Source: a virus. From it: 64,000 bases of DNA. The position numbers and the translations under genes were made by a program. Under the pieces are notes generated by a model, which saw only the letters and a list, made by a program, of their open reading frames with translations, was not told the origin of the DNA and made no database searches. The stretch covers positions 1 to 64,000 of the IMG/VR virus record IMGVR_UViG_3300028025_003904, one strand, 5' to 3'. Positions 1-6,552 of this stretch are shown here, one piece after another. The first letter of the stretch is position 1; each line of letters begins with the position of its first letter.

Positions 1-1048
1 TTTTTAAATATAATTCTTTTATTTTATTATCAGTTGATAATACAAACCCATCTTCCATAACATATTGCGTTACCAAATGTGCAACCATAAATGTCTGTAA
101 ACTAACTTTATCTTTATCTTTAAAGAGATTAAAAAACGGGTGTAATCTATCATCACTAGCTGTAAAATTCTGTAGCTTTACAGATGAAAATCTTTTTAAC
201 CATTTATTTGAAGGTCTAGTATCAGCATGCAATAATTGTGGAATTGTTTTACTTGAAGATGTATTTTGTTGTTTATAGTAAATGTGACACTCATCTTCAT
301 TATACATAGATAATACTATTAAATCAATTGTAGATTTATAATATCTGTTTAAAACATCATCGGTAGTAACAGGTAAAGAATTAGTATGTGTATATTTATT
401 TGCTTCTTTTACAATATCAGATAAAGTCATATCATTGACACATATAAAATTTACAAATTCACCAGAAGCTATTTCTCTTTTTATCTTATTATTACTAAAT
501 GTTAGTTTATATTCATCTGATTTCAATTTAACACCACCTATGATAAAACCAATAATACCTACAATTCTGTGCTCAAAATCGGTTGTTTCTAAAACAGGTT
601 CACTATTAGGATATAACACCAAATTTACAGTAGCTGGATTTCTCCAATCAGACCCCATTTCGGTTCTACCCCATTGCCATCCAGCATGATACCCAGCGTT
701 TTCTACATGAAAATCGGCATATTGTTTTGGGTCTTGTCCAGTTGATGGTGGTGAAATTATTCTATCATTTTTCCAAAAATTATATAATAATTCAGCAGTA
801 ACAGGTACATTAATTGAATTATGAACCTGATTACGCTTTAATGAAAAAGGATTTTGTTTAAACGTATCACCAACAAATTGTTCAAATTCATTTAGAACTC
901 TTTCTTTTTGAGATTGAAACTGATTTTGATACTCTGAATATACTTCTTTTGTTAGCCATTCCGGTGTAGGTGATTCAATTAACTTTTTAAGTTCTCTTTT
1001 TATGCTGCTAACTTTTGCATTTTTATTCTGTTTGCCTTTTTTTCCCAT
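1..1048 (-). CDS. Hypothetical protein, possibly DUF262-like (C-terminus cut by window edge)
   Basis: The reading frame opens at ATG 1048 and runs without a stop to base 1, so at least 349 residues are present and the C-terminus lies outside the window. The start is followed by a lysine-rich stretch (MGKKGKQNKNAK). A central segment with FEHRIVGIIGFI, followed about 90 residues later by a Tyr/Asn/Thr-rich stretch and IPQLLHAD, loosely resembles the 'DGQHR...' and 'N.g..Ls..El' signatures of DUF262/GmrSD-N proteins of ParB-like fold. The DGQ triplet is not intact, so the family call is weak. No signal peptide or membrane segment is seen. It follows the nuclease-like gene at 1097-1651 with a 48-nt gap and is read in the same direction. 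Confidence 0.6.
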   Translation of the reverse strand, partial: MGKKGKQNKNAKVSSIKRELKKLIESPTPEWLTKEVYSEYQNQFQSQKERVLNEFEQFVGDTFKQNPFSLKRNQVHNSINVPVTAELLYNFWKNDRIISPPSTGQDPKQYADFHVENAGYHAGWQWGRTEMGSDWRNPATVNLVLYPNSEPVLETTDFEHRIVGIIGFIIGGVKLKSDEYKLTFSNNKIKREIASGEFVNFICVNDMTLSDIVKEANKYTHTNSLPVTTDDVLNRYYKSTIDLIVLSMYNEDECHIYYKQQNTSSSKTIPQLLHADTRPSNKWLKRFSSVKLQNFTASDDRLHPFFNLFKDKDKVSLQTFMVAHLVTQYVMEDGFVLSTDNKIKELYLK

Positions 1049-1096
1049 GTTTTTATGTTTTATAGTTTAAAATTTAAGCTAAAATACAAATAATAT

Positions 1097-1651
1097 TTAA
1101 CAATTCCTAATAAAATCAACAAAATCTTCTAACTTTTTTTCGTTGATTGGTTTATAGTGTGGATTACGCCAGATTGGTTTTGTAGATGAACGTTTTCCAT
1201 CACATAGATAAAACACTTTGTGAATGTTTCCTTCATCCATATAGTATTCGTATGCCTTATCACTCACACTATTCTCTAACGCCAAAATAAAGGTAGTAGG
1301 TTTTGATTGAACACCATTTAGGATTCTACCAAAATCTGAACTAGCCCTTTCCATAAAACATCTATCTAAATATGCTTTACATTCACCAATCTTTACCATA
1401 GTTCCATCTGTATGGTATAGGTGTCTATCTACCTGAAACTTTAAGGAATAACCACTTTTACTCACCGATTCAATAAAATCGTTCTTCTTTGATTCACCAC
1501 CAATTTCAGTTTTCCAAATCAAATCTAACAATCCTTCTACCACCTCTTTCATAGTGGAACGAACCATACCCATCTCGCCTTTGTTGGCAAAGGATGCTGC
1601 TAATCGGACGTTGTCTTCGTAATACTTAATGTAAGTTTGTAAGTTGCTCAT
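1097..1651 (-). CDS. Putative PD-(D/E)XK nuclease (restriction-endonuclease-like)
   Basis: This 184-residue protein carries D82 followed by E90-C-K92 (HTDGTMVKIGECKAY), the spacing and hydrophobic context expected of the metal-binding D...(E)xK half-motif in PD-(D/E)XK nucleases. A helix with a conserved-looking Glu (EVVEGLLDLIW) precedes it, as in many type II restriction enzymes. The C-terminal half is rich in aromatic and basic residues. No methyltransferase partner is adjacent; the two methyltransferase-like genes lie at 19.5 and 41.7 kb. A phage protein of this type could degrade host or competitor DNA or act in recombination. The specific family is not recognised and the fold call rests on the motif alone. 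Confidence 0.55.
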   Translation of the reverse strand: MSNLQTYIKYYEDNVRLAASFANKGEMGMVRSTMKEVVEGLLDLIWKTEIGGESKKNDFIESVSKSGYSLKFQVDRHLYHTDGTMVKIGECKAYLDRCFMERASSDFGRILNGVQSKPTTFILALENSVSDKAYEYYMDEGNIHKVFYLCDGKRSSTKPIWRNPHYKPINEKKLEDFVDFIRNC

Positions 1652-1661
1652 AGTTTATGTT

Positions 1662-1826
1662 TTATTTAACCCATTCTTCAAATGCAATCTCATAAGCCAC
1701 CACCGGCTCATATCCTTCTTTAATAAGCGTTTCCGCTGCATCTACCACTTCATCACGCAATCCCCACGCAGATGCTTCTACACAAATCAACTCTATTTGC
1801 TGTAAATCTCCCAATGATAGTTCCAT
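1662..1826 (-). CDS. Small acidic hypothetical protein (54 aa)
   Basis: A complete 54-codon frame runs from ATG 1826 to TAA 1662 and encodes MELSLGDLQQIELICVEA... ending FEEWVK. It is acidic and probably alpha-helical, with no signal or membrane segment. It fits exactly between the lipoprotein gene ending at 1828 and the gene beginning at 1651, with 1-11 nt gaps, which is typical of compact phage operons. No family is recognised. Confidence 0.65.
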   Translation of the reverse strand: MELSLGDLQQIELICVEASAWGLRDEVVDAAETLIKEGYEPVVAYEIAFEEWVK

Positions 1827-1827
1827 A

Positions 1828-2094
1828 TTAATAAGATTTTATGTTTTCGTTGTAAGTTTGATTTTTAGTTTGTGTTTGATGGGAAATCGTTTCACCTTTT
1901 GTTGTGAAGTAGTGAGTACGTCCATTATCATAGAAACGATAAACCTTTATACCATCTTTCTCAAAAAGATATTCTACCTCAAATCCATCATCCTTACCCA
2001 ATCGTTCTTTTGACATTGGTTCATTCATACAAGCTCCGAAAATCATAGCACCTAGTACTATGATAATCGTATAGAATGTTAGTATTCGTTTCAT
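1828..2094 (-). CDS. Small lipoprotein, DUF4884-like
   Basis: Starting at the internal ATG (2094), directly after the upstream stop codon, gives 88 residues with a clean lipoprotein signal: MKRILTFYTIIIVLGAMIFGAC, where AC is the lipobox end and Cys would be lipidated. The longer frame starting at 2127 would place 11 extra residues before the signal peptide, so it was rejected. The mature part contains VEYLFEKDGIKVYRFYDNGRT, a pattern resembling the small Bacteroidota DUF4884 domain (E.LFE.DG..VYRF.D.G). It is predicted to be anchored in the envelope facing the periplasm. Its role is unknown; a lysis or envelope accessory is possible. Confidence 0.7.
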   Translation of the reverse strand: MKRILTFYTIIIVLGAMIFGACMNEPMSKERLGKDDGFEVEYLFEKDGIKVYRFYDNGRTHYFTTKGETISHQTQTKNQTYNENIKSY

Positions 2095-2095
2095 A

Positions 2096-2548
2096 TTACC
2101 AAGAAGATGAATAATAATAATCGGCACTAGTATCAGATAATGCTTCTTCTAAAATCTCAATAGTGTTCTCAATACCATCAAAGTACCATTCATCATATTC
2201 AGTTCCACCAAAGAAGAAACCACTTGCAGTTGGTAATAATTCCTCTGCTAATGAATTATCGTTTAGGATTTTCTTACATATTTCCAACAAATCTTCTAAC
2301 TGACCTTTACTAACACAATATTCTGCACAATTGTCTTCACCATTCTGTACATTCTCAACGAACCATTGGTGGATTTGGTTTTGCTTTCGCCAATAACCTA
2401 CCTCTTCAATAACATAAGTAACACGTTTCGGGTCAATCTTTACAGGTTCACCACCTTTGGTTACTTCTACATTGTACTGCTCTTCTGGTGTTTGATGCGA
2501 CCATTGTCTAACATAGGTACGCTTCTCTAAATACATGTCTAATCCCAT
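2096..2548 (-). CDS. Conserved phage protein starting MGLDMYL (150 aa)
   Basis: A 150-residue acidic soluble protein beginning MGLDMYLEKRTYV. Small proteins with this GLDMYL start are, as I recall, common in phage and prophage accessory regions and have no known biochemical function. The protein has several Trp and Tyr residues, a Gly/Phe turn (SGFFFGGTEYDEWYFDG) and ends in a Ser/Tyr-rich tail. It shares the operon downstream of the promoters at 3168-3198 and 3489-3519. Confidence 0.7.
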   Translation of the reverse strand: MGLDMYLEKRTYVRQWSHQTPEEQYNVEVTKGGEPVKIDPKRVTYVIEEVGYWRKQNQIHQWFVENVQNGEDNCAEYCVSKGQLEDLLEICKKILNDNSLAEELLPTASGFFFGGTEYDEWYFDGIENTIEILEEALSDTSADYYYSSSW

Positions 2549-2566
2549 TGTTTTATTTTTTAAAGT

Positions 2567-2806
2567 TTATAAATAATTTTTAATAACTGAAACTACATTT
2601 TCTATTCTATTGTAAAGTACCTTATCTACTTTTGCACCTCTAGCTACTTCAAGTAAATCATCGTAAAGGTAGCCATCAAATAATCCGTATAACATATTCA
2701 TAAGGTCAAAACCAGTATTGAAATCAACCTCTTTTAAAATATCCATAATTTCACCTCGTGTTGTTGAAGTCATATTGGAGTGTCTATCAAATTTTATGTA
2801 ACTCAT
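2567..2806 (-). CDS. Hypothetical protein (79 aa)
   Basis: A 79-residue mostly helical soluble protein (MSYIKFDRHSNMTSTTRGEI...). No motif or family is recognised. It lies between two short genes with about 20-nt gaps, each preceded by an AT-rich leader, and is presumably co-transcribed from the promoter at 3168-3198. Confidence 0.55.
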   Translation of the reverse strand: MSYIKFDRHSNMTSTTRGEIMDILKEVDFNTGFDLMNMLYGLFDGYLYDDLLEVARGAKVDKVLYNRIENVVSVIKNYL

Positions 2807-2825
2807 ATCTTATATGTTTTATATT

Positions 2826-3131
2826 TTATTCTTCACAAACAGTAAACTCAATTGCTGGTCCTAATACAATACCACCACTAACACCCATCCAATTGTAAGA
2901 TGGTTCTAAAATCTCACGCACTTTCTCTCTATCAAATGAATCGAATTGAATTTCATGTTCATGTGGTTCGGTCAGATACTCACCGATTGCTGCCTCAATA
3001 TCCTCTGTGGATGCGATGCGATACTCACCATACTCTTCATTGTAGAAATCATTACAATACTCAATAAATTCTTTAAGGTCTGATAGAAAACTCACTGCTT
3101 TCATCATCGGAATTGGGGCTTCATTCATCAT
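2826..3131 (-). CDS. Hypothetical acidic protein (101 aa)
   Basis: A 101-residue, strongly acidic protein (MMNEAPIPMMKAVSFL...). The Met-Met start and an internal Met at residue 9 leave the exact start uncertain. It is the first gene after the host-like promoter at 3168-3198; its leader (TTAAACATAAAACAATAAAGATATG) is nearly identical to the leader of 3222-3452 and close to those of 38863-39183 and 38403-38783. This suggests repeated promoter-leader cassettes for small accessory genes. No function is recognised. Confidence 0.6.
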   Translation of the reverse strand: MMNEAPIPMMKAVSFLSDLKEFIEYCNDFYNEEYGEYRIASTEDIEAAIGEYLTEPHEHEIQFDSFDREKVREILEPSYNWMGVSGGIVLGPAIEFTVCEE

Positions 3132-3167
3132 ATCTTTATTGTTTTATGTTTAACTTTTATTACTCTA

Positions 3168-3198
3168 TAAAGGTAAGTAAAATAAATGAGAAAGTCAA
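3168..3198 (-). promoter_or_regulatory. Bacteroidota-type promoter
   Basis: On the minus strand TTG (3198-3196) is followed after exactly 20 nt by TACCTTTA (3175-3168), matching the Bacteroidota -33/-7 consensus TTG...TAnnTTTG except for the last base. The block TTGACTTTCTCATTTATT is shared almost base for base with the promoters at 3489-3519 and 39773-39803. Confidence 0.8.
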
Positions 3199-3221
3199 GT
3201 CTTTTCTCAAATATTTTTTAA

Positions 3222-3452
3222 TTATTTTAACCGATACATAAATAAATATCCACAATCCTCATCGTAATCTGCATCTTCTACCACCTCATTCATACCACCG
3301 ATAATGGCCTGTAATTTAGCCACATCAACGCTTCTCCAATAACCAAATCGGAAAAACACATCATAACTACCACCAAAAACTTGTTTGATTTCAAAATCAC
3401 CAAACTCCAATTCAATTTCTTTTAATGTTGAAATACTCAATCCGTTTCTCAT
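3222..3452 (-). CDS. Hypothetical protein (76 aa)
   Basis: A 76-residue protein (MRNGLSISTLKEIELEFGDF...) with a predicted beta-rich centre (FEIKQVFGGSYDVFFRFGYWRSVD) and an acidic C-terminal part (VEDADYDEDCGY). It has its own host-like promoter at 3489-3519 and is transcribed away from the plus-strand gene at 3571. No family is recognised. Confidence 0.55.
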   Translation of the reverse strand: MRNGLSISTLKEIELEFGDFEIKQVFGGSYDVFFRFGYWRSVDVAKLQAIIGGMNEVVEDADYDEDCGYLFMYRLK

Positions 3453-3488
3453 ATCTTTATTGTTTTATGTTTAACTTTTATTACATAG

Positions 3489-3519
3489 TAAAGGTAAGCA
3501 TAATAAATGAGAAAGTCAA
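3489..3519 (-). promoter_or_regulatory. Bacteroidota-type promoter
   Basis: TTG (3519-3517), a 20-nt spacer and TACCTTTA (3496-3489) on the minus strand, nearly identical to the 3168-3198 promoter. It drives the 76-residue gene and probably the genes downstream of it. Confidence 0.8.
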
Positions 3520-3543
3520 GCGTTTCTCAAAATTTATTTTTAA

Positions 3544-3553
3544 TATATTTATA
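3544..3553 (+). promoter_or_regulatory. TATATTTATA element (possible late promoter)
   Basis: The ten-base TATATTTATA lies 17 nt before the ATG of the only plus-strand gene. The same element, read in the sense direction, precedes many minus-strand genes, so its orientation tracks transcription. No TTG is found at -33. Confidence 0.45.
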
Positions 3554-3570
3554 TATACATTGGAGGTTAT

Positions 3571-3729
3571 ATGAAAACATTTTTCACAAAAGCATTAGTT
3601 TATTCAATTGGAACAATTGTAGTTTCAGCTGCGGTATTTAGTATTACTATGGCAGGGTTAAACCTTGCTGGTCAAACTGATATTACCAAACAAGTTATTG
3701 AAGAAATGGATGATGTTTTAGGAATCTAA
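3571..3729 (+). CDS. Small single-pass membrane protein (52 aa), only plus-strand gene
   Basis: A 53-codon frame from ATG 3571 to TAA 3729 encodes MKTFFTKALVYSIGTIVVSA and continues with a short acidic tail ending VLGI. Residues about 8-32 form one hydrophobic helix. A strong Shine-Dalgarno (GGAGG, 3563-3567 region) sits about 6 nt before the ATG, and a TATATTTATA element lies 17 nt upstream. The stop overlaps the stop of the convergent gene 3726-5321 by four bases. No family is recognised; a small regulator of lysis or envelope function is conceivable. The combination of ribosome site, promoter-like element and exact fit makes a real gene likely. Confidence 0.6.
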   Translation: MKTFFTKALVYSIGTIVVSAAVFSITMAGLNLAGQTDITKQVIEEMDDVLGI

Positions 3730-5321
3730 AGCATTAATCTAGAACCTATTAAGAAATTACTTAATATCGGTGCTCCTGAAGCAGTTGATGTGTTTATCTT
3801 ATAGTTGAAACTCAAACCAAACTTACGGCTAATCTTATAATCTACCGATGTTCCTAATAGGAATCCAACATTAGTAGAATAAGTAACTTCACCCTTTGAT
3901 GTGTTGAAACTTGCACCAGGTGTCATTACGAATACTTGTGGTGATAAAGTAAGTTTCTTTGATTTCTGATATGGTTTAGTCCAAAACACAACTGCTGAAC
4001 TACTCATACTATAATCACTTCCAATAAATAGATTTACCAAACCTAAATTGTAACCATATACACCATACTTTGGATTTGGTATAATATGTGTAAAACCAGC
4101 CAATGCCATATAGTTACCAGATAGGTATGCAGTAGTTACTGAATAGGAGTTCATAGAAACCATCTTACCACCCTTCATATTCATTTTAGTTATACCACCA
4201 CTCAAAGCAAATTGCTTTAATGTAGACCATACCATAGAGTTTAGAGAATAAGTTACATTACCTGCTGCCGATGAACGTGATATACCATTAGTAAGTATGG
4301 CTGCGAACTCACCCGGCGAACCTTCTGCTACCGTCAAATCAGATGCAATTAGTAATGGGTTTATGTTTTGTGCCTTTTGTTTTTTATCTTCTTTCTTTTC
4401 TTCCTTCTTCTCTTCTTTTTTCTCCTCTTTCTTTTCTTCCTTTTTAGATTCTTCTTTCTTTTCTTCTTTTTTAGATTCGGATTTAGTTTCTTCTTTCTTT
4501 TCCTCACTCTTACTTTCAGATTTGGATTCTGATTTGGATTCGGATTTCGTTTCAGATTTTGTTTCAGCCTTCGCTTCTGTTTTACTTTCAGAAGATGAAG
4601 ATGAACTATTGGATGATGAACTGCTACTACCTCCACTTGATGAAGATGATGAACCACCACTTGCAGGTGCCGATGAAGCAGGTGCAGATGAAGATGGAGC
4701 CGGAGCGGATGTTGTTGGTGGTGGAGGTGGAACTGCCGCCGATGCCGCACCACTAGCCGCACCACTAGCCGCACCACTAGCTGCCGATGAAGCTGCTCCA
4801 CTTGCTGCTCCACTTGCCGCTGAACTAGCTGCTCCACTCGCTGCATTTGATGCCGCTGAACTAGCCGCTGATGATGCCGCTGAACTAGCTGCACTACTTG
4901 CTGCAGAACTTGCCGCAGAACTTGCAGCAGATGCGGCTGCTGAACTTGCGGCTTGTGCTGCCGCAGCAGATGCTGCTTGGGTGGCGGCTTGTTGAGCCGC
5001 TTGTTGAACTGCTTGGTTTACTGTTTGTTGAACTGTTTGTTGAACTACTTGATTTGTTTCACACCCTTTTGATGAATATGCAGTATAAACTATTTGTAAC
5101 CACATTTGCATTGCACCACTTTGAACTTCTTCTGGTGAAAATACTTTCATTTGGTCATAGAATGATACAAATGCTTGTCCATTGACGTAAGTAGTAGTGG
5201 CGATTTTTACTTCACCACTACACTTATCTACAAATGTTTGTGTAAATGTTGTTTGTCCGTTAGCTTTGGAAGCTAGACAAAATATGAATAATACACTTAA
5301 TAGTATTCTTAAATTTTTCAA
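3726..5321 (-). CDS. Exported low-complexity protein with C-terminal outer-membrane-like domain (531 aa)
   Basis: The frame begins at TTG 5321 (a stop codon is directly upstream in frame) and starts with a good signal peptide, MKNLRILLSVLFIFCLASKANGQ. About 90 residues of globular sequence follow, then a very long low-complexity region: Gln/Ala-rich, (AASS)n repeats, a poly-Pro run, Ser-rich stretches, then alternating Lys/Glu/Ser repeats (KKEE, SKSE), up to roughly residue 310. The last 210 residues have alternating polar/aromatic strands and end NFLIGSRLML, as in small outer-membrane barrels. A TATATTTATA-like element 23 nt upstream supports the TTG start. It closes an operon of exported proteins. 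It may be a surface fibre or spacer-anchored barrel; no homologue is recognised. Confidence 0.7.
   Translation of the reverse strand: MKNLRILLSVLFIFCLASKANGQTTFTQTFVDKCSGEVKIATTTYVNGQAFVSFYDQMKVFSPEEVQSGAMQMWLQIVYTAYSSKGCETNQVVQQTVQQTVNQAVQQAAQQAATQAASAAAAQAASSAAASAASSAASSAASSAASSAASSAASSAASNAASGAASSAASGAASGAASSAASGAASGAASGAASAAVPPPPPTTSAPAPSSSAPASSAPASGGSSSSSSGGSSSSSSNSSSSSSESKTEAKAETKSETKSESKSESKSESKSEEKKEETKSESKKEEKKEESKKEEKKEEKKEEKKEEKKEDKKQKAQNINPLLIASDLTVAEGSPGEFAAILTNGISRSSAAGNVTYSLNSMVWSTLKQFALSGGITKMNMKGGKMVSMNSYSVTTAYLSGNYMALAGFTHIIPNPKYGVYGYNLGLVNLFIGSDYSMSSSAVVFWTKPYQKSKKLTLSPQVFVMTPGASFNTSKGEVTYSTNVGFLLGTSVDYKISRKFGLSFNYKINTSTASGAPILSNFLIGSRLML
4380..5030 (-). repeat. Low-complexity coding repeats (AASS, Ser, KKEE)
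   Basis: Within the exported protein gene, short tandem codons encode Ala-Ala-Ser-Ser repeats (about 4740-4970), Ser runs (about 4560-4640) and Lys-Lys-Glu-Glu/Lys-Ser-Glu repeats (about 4380-4560). The DNA periodicity creates long spurious open frames in other frames on both strands. Such tracts are prone to slippage and length variation. Confidence 0.8.
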
Positions 5322-5343
5322 TCATTATGATATTTGCTACTTA

Positions 5344-5353
5344 TATAAATATC
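5344..5353 (-). promoter_or_regulatory. GATATTTATA element (possible late promoter)
   Basis: One-mismatch copy of TATATTTATA, 23 nt upstream of the TTG start at 5321, in sense orientation. Confidence 0.35.
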
Positions 5354-5355
5354 AT

Positions 5356-6552
5356 TTAATTTCCTTTTGTTGGGAATTTTGTCCAATCATTTGTCCAAGT
5401 TGGTTTATCCATTGTAGGTACTACTACATCTATTTCTTTATTAGTTTTTGAAAGTGCAAGAGTTTTCAATTGGTCATTTGTTAGGATTGTAGTTGCTTTA
5501 CTAATAAAGTTTAGTGTTGGGTTAAATGTTCCTACTGAATTGTTTTCAAATACTGAAACACCATCTTTCACAAATTGTGCAGTTTCGTTACTTTCCAAAC
5601 TCAATCCACCTTTCATCCATCCCCAAATTACACTATTCTTCATTGTGAATTGTGTCCCTCTTCTAAATCTTAAACCTAAATTATGGTTTGATAATGCAGT
5701 AGATGTATTCGGCCCAATCAAAATCATATTATAAAGTTTTGGATGTGTAAATGGAGTTGCAGATGAACCTGTTCCATCGTTATCACATTCTACACCATTT
5801 CCCGCATCACCATTATCTACAAATTGTGGGTCTCTCTTTGCTATACCATTTGTGATTGTTCCAGTATATCCAAAATCAAAATCAAAATCATCATCTGCGG
5901 TTGCGAATGCATATAAGTTTTTAGGTGATACAGTTCCACCAAAGAACTCAAATGCATCATCGTTAGCGTAGATAGTTTGAACATTCTCAATGATTGTTCC
6001 ACTACCAACTCCACCTAATGTTAGTGCGTTGATTTCGGAGTTTGGCATTGCTGCAACACCAGCATATTCAATACGAACATATTTTAAGATACCACTATTA
6101 TCCAAATCGTTAGTACCACCATATGGTCTTCCGATGCCACCTTCGATAGTTGGTTCTGATGTTCTATTGGTTTTTGCTCTACCCAATATTACAATACCAC
6201 CCCAATCACCTGGTGTTCTTTCTCCTGCTGGTCTTCCTGATGTAAACACAATTGGTTTTGATGCAGTTCCCTCTGCTACAATTTGCGCTCCTCTTTCGAT
6301 ACACAATGCACCCTTTTCACTTATATCTGATTTGATTATTGTACCCGGCTGAATGATAAGTTTTGCACCATCGGTTACATATACATACCCTTTTAGTACC
6401 CACTCTTTATCTGATGTAAGAGTTGTAGTTGATGTGATGTTTCCACTCAAAGTTGTTGATGTTGGTACATTGATTGGTGTAACTTCTCCACCTAAATCCT
6501 TTGAACATGCAAACATTGTTAAACTTGCGAATAATACTAATAATTTTTTCAT
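5356..6552 (-). CDS. Beta-helix surface lipoprotein paired with a TonB-dependent receptor (398 aa)
   Basis: The N-terminus MKKLLVLFASLTMFACSKD is a lipoprotein signal with the lipobox ending at Cys16. The mature protein is rich in short beta repeats with Gly/Asn turns (LKGYVYVTDGAKLIIQPGTIIKSD..., ILKYVRIEYAGV, FEFFGGTVSPKN, LRFRRGTQFTMKNSVIWG), as in right-handed parallel beta-helix proteins. Similar lipoproteins are encoded next to TonB-dependent receptors in flavobacterial genomes (from memory). Its start overlaps the receptor's stop by four bases (ATGA), indicating translational coupling. It is probably anchored in the outer membrane and may form a lid or ligand-binding partner of the receptor. 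Such a pair in a phage is unexpected. Confidence 0.8.
   Translation of the reverse strand: MKKLLVLFASLTMFACSKDLGGEVTPINVPTSTTLSGNITSTTTLTSDKEWVLKGYVYVTDGAKLIIQPGTIIKSDISEKGALCIERGAQIVAEGTASKPIVFTSGRPAGERTPGDWGGIVILGRAKTNRTSEPTIEGGIGRPYGGTNDLDNSGILKYVRIEYAGVAAMPNSEINALTLGGVGSGTIIENVQTIYANDDAFEFFGGTVSPKNLYAFATADDDFDFDFGYTGTITNGIAKRDPQFVDNGDAGNGVECDNDGTGSSATPFTHPKLYNMILIGPNTSTALSNHNLGLRFRRGTQFTMKNSVIWGWMKGGLSLESNETAQFVKDGVSVFENNSVGTFNPTLNFISKATTILTNDQLKTLALSKTNKEIDVVVPTMDKPTWTNDWTKFPTKGN

Noticed and set aside
4297-4995. Large plus-strand and alternative-frame open frames in the low-complexity gene
   Set aside because: They arise from the AASS/KKEE codon periodicity, have no ribosome site, and their products are the mirror image of the repeats.
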